This document shows positions 59,922 to 64,000 of a stretch of 64,000 bases of DNA, one piece after another. Every line of letters starts with the position of its first letter. Positions within the stretch are counted from its first letter, which is position 1. Made by a program: the position numbers and the translations under genes. The DNA comes from Bryobacterales bacterium. GTDB lineage: Bacteria; Acidobacteriota; Terriglobia; Bryobacterales; Bryobacteraceae. The DNA lies in NCBI GenBank assembly GCA_020847045.1, contig JADLCT010000054.1:1-64000 (forward strand), in the 5' to 3' direction. The notes below the pieces were generated by a model, which ran no database searches, was not told the origin of the DNA, and saw only the letters and a list, made by a program, of their open reading frames with translations.

Positions 59922-62492
59922 CTACTGCAGCTTCACGATCACAAGCGTCATGTCGTCGTGCTGCGGCGCGCCCGCGGCGAAGGCGTCGGCCGCGCGCATG
60001 AGTTCGGGAATCATCTCGCCCGCCGTGCGCCCGCTCGACGCCCGGACCGCGGCCAGAAGCCTTTCCTCGCCCCACTCCTCGTCTTGAAGGTTCATGGCCT
60101 CGCTGATGCCGTCCGTAAAAGCCACCAGCACGTCGCCCGGCTGGAGATCGATCGTTCCCTGCTGGTAAGTGTAGGTGGGCAGCAGGCCCACCACCGTTCC
60201 GCCCGTCTCCAGGTGGATCGCCTCGCCGCCGCGCACCAGCAGCGGCGGGTTATGTCCGGCGTTCACATAGTCCAGCCGGCGCGAGGCCGGGTCGAGCTGC
60301 GCGTAGAACAACGTGGCATAGCGGCTCGACGCCGAGGCCTCGTAGATGAGCGAGTTCACGTTCGCCATCAACTGAGCCAGGTTCTGCTCACCCCTCATGC
60401 TCTGCCCCCGCACCGACGCCTGCAGGCTGGCCATCAGCAGCGCCGCGGCGATGCCTTTGCCCGACACGTCGCCAATCACCAGGCCCAACCGGCTGCCCGG
60501 CAGCGCCAGGAAGTCGTAGTAGTCGCCCCCCACGCCCAGCGCCGGACGGCAATGGCCGGCGCAATCCAACCCCTTAATGGCCGGCAACTTCTGCGGAAAG
60601 AGTCTCTCCTGCACCTCACGCGCAATTTCGATTTCGCGGTTCAGCCGCTCGCGCTGAGCCGCCTCGGCGGCGATTTCGGCCGTCAGTTGCGAATTCTCCA
60701 ATGCCAGCCCGGTCTGCGCGGCCACGGAGTTCAGGAGCCGGATGTCGCTTCCCGAATAGGGCTCCTCGCTGCGCTTCTGGCCCAGGCTGAGAAACCCCAG
60801 CAGCTTGTCCTTCGACGGCAGAGGCAGCAGAAGCTGCGAATCCAGTTGCATCAGCCATTCGCGCTCCTGCGGCGTGACGCGCGGGTCCTGGTAGAGCCAC
60901 GAGTTATGATCATCCAGATACACGCGCGACGGCGCCATCGCTTCCTCGATGTGGCACACCGTTCCGCTGCCAGGCGGAAACGCCACGCTCGGTTTGCCTT
61001 CATAGCCAAGCGCGAAGGCAGGACGGAACGGGCCGCCTGCCGGCAGGAAGAAGACGACGTGCGGCACATAGAGCGTTTCCGAGATGCGTTCGGAAACGGT
61101 GCGCAGCAGCGACTCCGGCTCGACGATGCTCCTCACCTCCTGGCTCAGGCCGCTCAGGACGCGCTCGGCGTCGTAGGCGTCGCGGAAAAAACGCCGGTCG
61201 ATCCAGGACGCCAGCCGCCGCCGCAGACGTTGCAGCAGCATGGCCACGCCCAGTCCGGCCATAATCACCAGAACCTTCTCCGGCCGCCGCATCTCCGAAT
61301 TGAGCGCGTACAGAATCGAGCCCAGCATGATCGCCGCCGTCAGCAGACCGCCGAACAGCAGCGCGCCGCCGCGGATCATCGCGTACTGAATGCCCTGGCG
61401 CACCACGACGCGCACGTCCAGGGCGCGGTGCACGACGATGACATAGGTGATGGTCACGGGGAAGAAGAACAGCATCGTGAGCGCCAGCGCCAGCACGCTC
61501 CAGGGCGCGATTTCGTGAAGCGGACGGCCCATGGCGATGGACGCGGCCAGAAGCAGAGCCAGCGGCGCGCAGGCGAACTGCGTGCCCCACAACAGCAGAC
61601 GCAGTCTCCTCTTCACATCGGCCGATTTCGTCGTGCCCCACTTCGTGCCCAGCGTGAAGAAAAACGCTCCGAACGCGCCGAATACGGAGGTGAACCCGGT
61701 GGTGCGCGACAGGTTGCGTAGGGGCAGCAGCGGTTCGGTGAACGTGAAGCTCTCCGCCGCGCCCACGGCGTGGATGGTGTTGAAGACCAGCGCGGCCAGC
61801 GAGGGCGCCAGCAGGACGTACTTCACCCACGGATATCGCCTGTCCGGCGCGTACCGCTCGGCAAAATAGATGCCGAACAGCACCAGAGCCGTGGGAAGCA
61901 GTCCCGCGAACACCTCGTGATAGACGATGGCGAACTGCCGCCAGCCGTCCGGCCAGTGCCAGAAGGTGCCGCCAACCAGTTGCGGAAACGACAGCATGAG
62001 CAGCAGCAGAAGCCAGGCCTGCGCGTCGCGCGGCCGCACCAGCACCGCCCAGAAGCCCAGCGCTACGCATAGCCACGGCATCACCAGCATCATGACGGCG
62101 CTCACCAGCGTGCGCCCGAACGAGGAACCCCGCGCCGGGCGCGACCCGCCGGGAATCAGAATCTCCTCGAGGCGGCCCGTGCGGTGGCTGATGCTGAGAC
62201 GTACGGACTGGCCCGGCTCGCCGGACCCCGGCAGGTCCTTCATGCCGCGCAGTGGCTTCCCGTTCACGGCCAGCACGCGGTCGCCTTCATGCAGGCCCGC
62301 GCCGCGCGACCTCTCCGACGTTCCCGACACGATATTCGTGCCCGGCAGCAGATCCATGTGCTCGAGCAGCGTGAAGCGCTCCTCGCTCCAGTTACGGACC
62401 AGATCGTAGGTGTTCCGCGATTCGTACAGCAGCGTGGAGCACAGCAATCCCGCGATCAGGAAGTAGAGGAGCTTGGTGGAGACGCGCGGCAT
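59922..62492 (-). CDS. Membrane PP2C/SpoIIE phosphatase with PDZ and GAF domains
   Basis: The product is 856 residues from the ATG at 62492, which begins a membrane anchor (KLLYFLIAGLLCSTLLY). A PDZ-like segment follows (about 55-115: RGAGLHEGDRVLAVNGKPLRGM), then about seven membrane helices (about 130-400), a GAF domain (about 450-610), a coiled linker, and the SpoIIE catalytic domain (about 635-855) with the metal Asp residues in GVGGDYYDFLAL, VIGDVSGKGIAAALLM, FTDGISEAMN and APQHDDMTLVIVK. Such proteins dephosphorylate anti-anti-sigma factors in partner-switching. It is divergent from a Ser/Thr kinase 85 bases away. Confidence 0.9.
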   Translation of the reverse strand: MPRVSTKLLYFLIAGLLCSTLLYESRNTYDLVRNWSEERFTLLEHMDLLPGTNIVSGTSERSRGAGLHEGDRVLAVNGKPLRGMKDLPGSGEPGQSVRLSISHRTGRLEEILIPGGSRPARGSSFGRTLVSAVMMLVMPWLCVALGFWAVLVRPRDAQAWLLLLLMLSFPQLVGGTFWHWPDGWRQFAIVYHEVFAGLLPTALVLFGIYFAERYAPDRRYPWVKYVLLAPSLAALVFNTIHAVGAAESFTFTEPLLPLRNLSRTTGFTSVFGAFGAFFFTLGTKWGTTKSADVKRRLRLLLWGTQFACAPLALLLAASIAMGRPLHEIAPWSVLALALTMLFFFPVTITYVIVVHRALDVRVVVRQGIQYAMIRGGALLFGGLLTAAIMLGSILYALNSEMRRPEKVLVIMAGLGVAMLLQRLRRRLASWIDRRFFRDAYDAERVLSGLSQEVRSIVEPESLLRTVSERISETLYVPHVVFFLPAGGPFRPAFALGYEGKPSVAFPPGSGTVCHIEEAMAPSRVYLDDHNSWLYQDPRVTPQEREWLMQLDSQLLLPLPSKDKLLGFLSLGQKRSEEPYSGSDIRLLNSVAAQTGLALENSQLTAEIAAEAAQRERLNREIEIAREVQERLFPQKLPAIKGLDCAGHCRPALGVGGDYYDFLALPGSRLGLVIGDVSGKGIAAALLMASLQASVRGQSMRGEQNLAQLMANVNSLIYEASASSRYATLFYAQLDPASRRLDYVNAGHNPPLLVRGGEAIHLETGGTVVGLLPTYTYQQGTIDLQPGDVLVAFTDGISEAMNLQDEEWGEERLLAAVRASSGRTAGEMIPELMRAADAFAAGAPQHDDMTLVIVKLQ

Positions 62493-62577
62493 AGCGAGGG
62501 AAACCCTTCGACTGTCGTATTGTGACGGATCTCGCGCGGCCCTGCTGGCGGCGGCGCGATACAATTGGCTTTTCCCC

Positions 62578-64000
62578 GTGGTTGGACGCACTCTATCCCA
62601 TTACGAGGTCCTCGAACAGATTGGCGAGGGCGGCATGGGAGTGGTGTGGCTGGCCCGCGATACACGCCTCGGCCGCACCGTCGCGCTGAAAGTGCTGCGC
62701 CCCGGAACGCCTCACGATAGCGACCGCCGCAAGCGGTTTGCCCAGGAGGCTCGCGCCGCCTCCGCGTTGAACCACCCGAACATCGTCATCATCTATGAGA
62801 TCGATTCCGAAGAGGGAGTCGACTTCATCGCCATGGAGCGCGTGCAAGGCAGCCCGCTCGACGAACTCATCGGACGCCGCGGACTCACCACCGGGCAGGT
62901 GCTGAAAGTGGGCGCGCAGGTGGCCTCCGCGCTGGAGGCGGCCCACGCCGCCGGGATCATCCACCGCGATCTGAAACCCGCCAACATCATCGTTTCGCCC
63001 AGCGGCATCGCCAAGGTGCTCGACTTCGGACTGGCCAAGCTCACAGAGCCCGGCGCCAGCCTTGTCCAGACCGTCATCGCCGGCGCCGACACGCAGAACG
63101 AATCCGGCTCGCCTCTGCTGACGGCGCAGGGAATCGTGCTCGGCACGGCCGCCTACATGTCGCCCGAACAGGCCAGCGGCAAACCGCTGGACGTGCGATC
63201 CGACATTTTTTCGTTTGGCGCGGTTCTCTTTGAGATGATCACCGGCCAGCGTGCCTTTCCCGGCGACTCGGCGGTGAACACCATGGCCTCGCTGGTGAAC
63301 GATGAGCCGCCCGCCGTCCGCACGCTCGCCCCCGGCACGCCGCACGATCTGGAACGCGTGGTCACGCGCTGCCTGCGCAAGGATCCGGCGCGGCGCTTTC
63401 AGGGCGCCGCCGACTTGCGCGTGGCGTTGGAAGAACTGCGCGAGGAGCACGACTCGGGCTCTCTGCAGCCCGTCACTCCGGCCGTCGCGCGCCGTCCCGG
63501 CTTCAGTTGGATGCTGGCCCTGCTCTCCATCGGCATGCTGGCCGGTATTGGATTCGCCTGGTGGAAGCTGCTGACCCCCCGCGCGCCCGCGCCGCGCGAG
63601 TTGACGCGGCTCACCTCCGATCCCGGCCTTACCGGATTCCCCGCCATCTCCTCCGACGGCAAGCTCCTCGCCTACGCCACCGACCGCGCCACCGGGCGCG
63701 ACCTCGACATCTGGGTGCAGCAACTACCCGGCGGAGAGGCCGTCCGGCTCACCCGGCACGAGGTGGACGAGTATGAGCCGGCCTTCTCGCCCGATGCGGC
63801 CCGCATCGCCTTCCGCAGCGATCGCGAAGGCGGCGGCGTCTACATCATGCCCGCGCTGGGCGGCGGCGAACCCCGCCTGGTGGCTGCCGGAGGACGCAGC
63901 CCGGCCTTTTCGCCCGACGGCAAGCTGCTGGCTTACGCCGTGGGATCGCCCGGCGTGGGCGCCACCTTCGCCTTCGGCTCCAGCAACTTATTTGTCATTC
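62578..64000 (+). CDS. Ser/Thr protein kinase with C-terminal TolB-like propeller, 3' truncated
   Basis: Starting at the GTG at 62578, the first 474 codons lie in the window and the gene runs off the end. The kinase domain spans about residues 8-275: IGEGGMGVVW loop, catalytic Lys in VALKVL, HRDLKPANIIV, DFGLAKL and GTAAYMSPEQASG. A membrane helix lies at about 308-325 (MLALLSIGMLAGIGFAWW). A WD40/TolB-like beta-propeller follows (FPAISSDGKLLAYATDR, PAFSPDAARIAFRSDREGGG, PAFSPDGKLLAYAV). The propeller would be outside the cytoplasm and could sense a signal. TACAAT at 62560-62565 is a possible -10 box. Confidence 0.93.
   Translation, partial: MVGRTLSHYEVLEQIGEGGMGVVWLARDTRLGRTVALKVLRPGTPHDSDRRKRFAQEARAASALNHPNIVIIYEIDSEEGVDFIAMERVQGSPLDELIGRRGLTTGQVLKVGAQVASALEAAHAAGIIHRDLKPANIIVSPSGIAKVLDFGLAKLTEPGASLVQTVIAGADTQNESGSPLLTAQGIVLGTAAYMSPEQASGKPLDVRSDIFSFGAVLFEMITGQRAFPGDSAVNTMASLVNDEPPAVRTLAPGTPHDLERVVTRCLRKDPARRFQGAADLRVALEELREEHDSGSLQPVTPAVARRPGFSWMLALLSIGMLAGIGFAWWKLLTPRAPAPRELTRLTSDPGLTGFPAISSDGKLLAYATDRATGRDLDIWVQQLPGGEAVRLTRHEVDEYEPAFSPDAARIAFRSDREGGGVYIMPALGGGEPRLVAAGGRSPAFSPDGKLLAYAVGSPGVGATFAFGSSNLFVI

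Noticed and set aside
59457..61721. A 754-codon open frame on the plus strand
   Set aside because: It is antisense to yceI and the SpoIIE-type phosphatase gene and has the Arg/His/Gln-rich composition of a shadow frame.
1..64000. CRISPR arrays, insertion sequences, prophage or integrated elements
   Set aside because: No regularly spaced repeats, transposase, integrase or phage structural genes were seen, and no tRNA gene that could serve as an attachment site was found.

Overview
The window comes from a GC-rich Gram-negative chromosome. Outer-membrane assembly (BamA, an OmpH/Skp chaperone), lipid A enzymes (LpxA, LpxI), many secreted hydrolases, a sulfatase and a large TonB-like protein point to Acidobacteriota, probably the Bryobacterales/Solibacter group. 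That placement is inferred from gene content and protein style and was not tested by a search. Nearly the whole window is coding. No rRNA, tRNA, insertion sequence, prophage or CRISPR array was seen.

Layout. 1-7670 (+) is the distal half of the spc operon followed by the alpha operon: rplF end, rplR, rpsE, rpmD, rplO, secY, map, a divergent infA-like frame, rpmJ, rpsM, rpsK, rpsD, rpoA and rplQ, closed by a strong terminator. 7.7-10.5 kb (+) carries an Hsp20 gene behind a near-consensus promoter, then htpX and an RlmI-like methyltransferase. 10.8-16.2 kb (+) holds a proton-pumping pyrophosphatase, a secreted TPR protein and a translationally coupled sulfatase. 16.3-26.9 kb is an envelope region: ompH and bamA on the minus strand, a ketoacyl synthase (+), an M20 peptidase (-), then a tightly packed run (+) of fabZ, lpxA, lpxI, a Gfo/Idh oxidoreductase, a TonB-like protein and a 53-residue membrane protein. 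It looks like the classical bamA-skp-lpxD-fabZ-lpxA-lpxI-oxidoreductase-lpxB cluster, broken up, with lpxD and lpxB absent here.

26.9-27.4 kb is a 520-base, relatively AT-rich non-coding stretch with several inverted and direct repeats, ending at a FliA/WhiG-type sigma factor gene. It is the least explained part of the window. 28.3-38.5 kb (-) holds SppA, a sugar isomerase-like protein, a NarL-type regulator and its GAF histidine kinase, a secreted ankyrin protein overlapping an N-acyl-D-amino acid deacylase-like gene, citrate synthase and a thioredoxin-like protein. 38.6-43.6 kb has comEC, a DUF2007-like protein (-), a YtxH-like protein and a proline-pathway P5C dehydrogenase. 43.7-51.7 kb (-) is a run of secreted or metal-dependent hydrolases (CehA/McbA-like, zinc metalloprotease, ceramidase-like), then metF and a glutathione-independent formaldehyde dehydrogenase-like gene.

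51.9-58.3 kb holds a GT-C-like membrane protein, an ECHDC3-like crotonase, an atypical Nramp-related transporter, a secreted beta-rich protein divergent from a TetR regulator, and an intradiol dioxygenase with a WD40 protein. 58.3-64 kb is a signalling locus: a PDZ-membrane-GAF-SpoIIE phosphatase operon (with YceI and a methyltransferase-like protein) divergent from a Ser/Thr kinase with a C-terminal propeller, cut by the window end.
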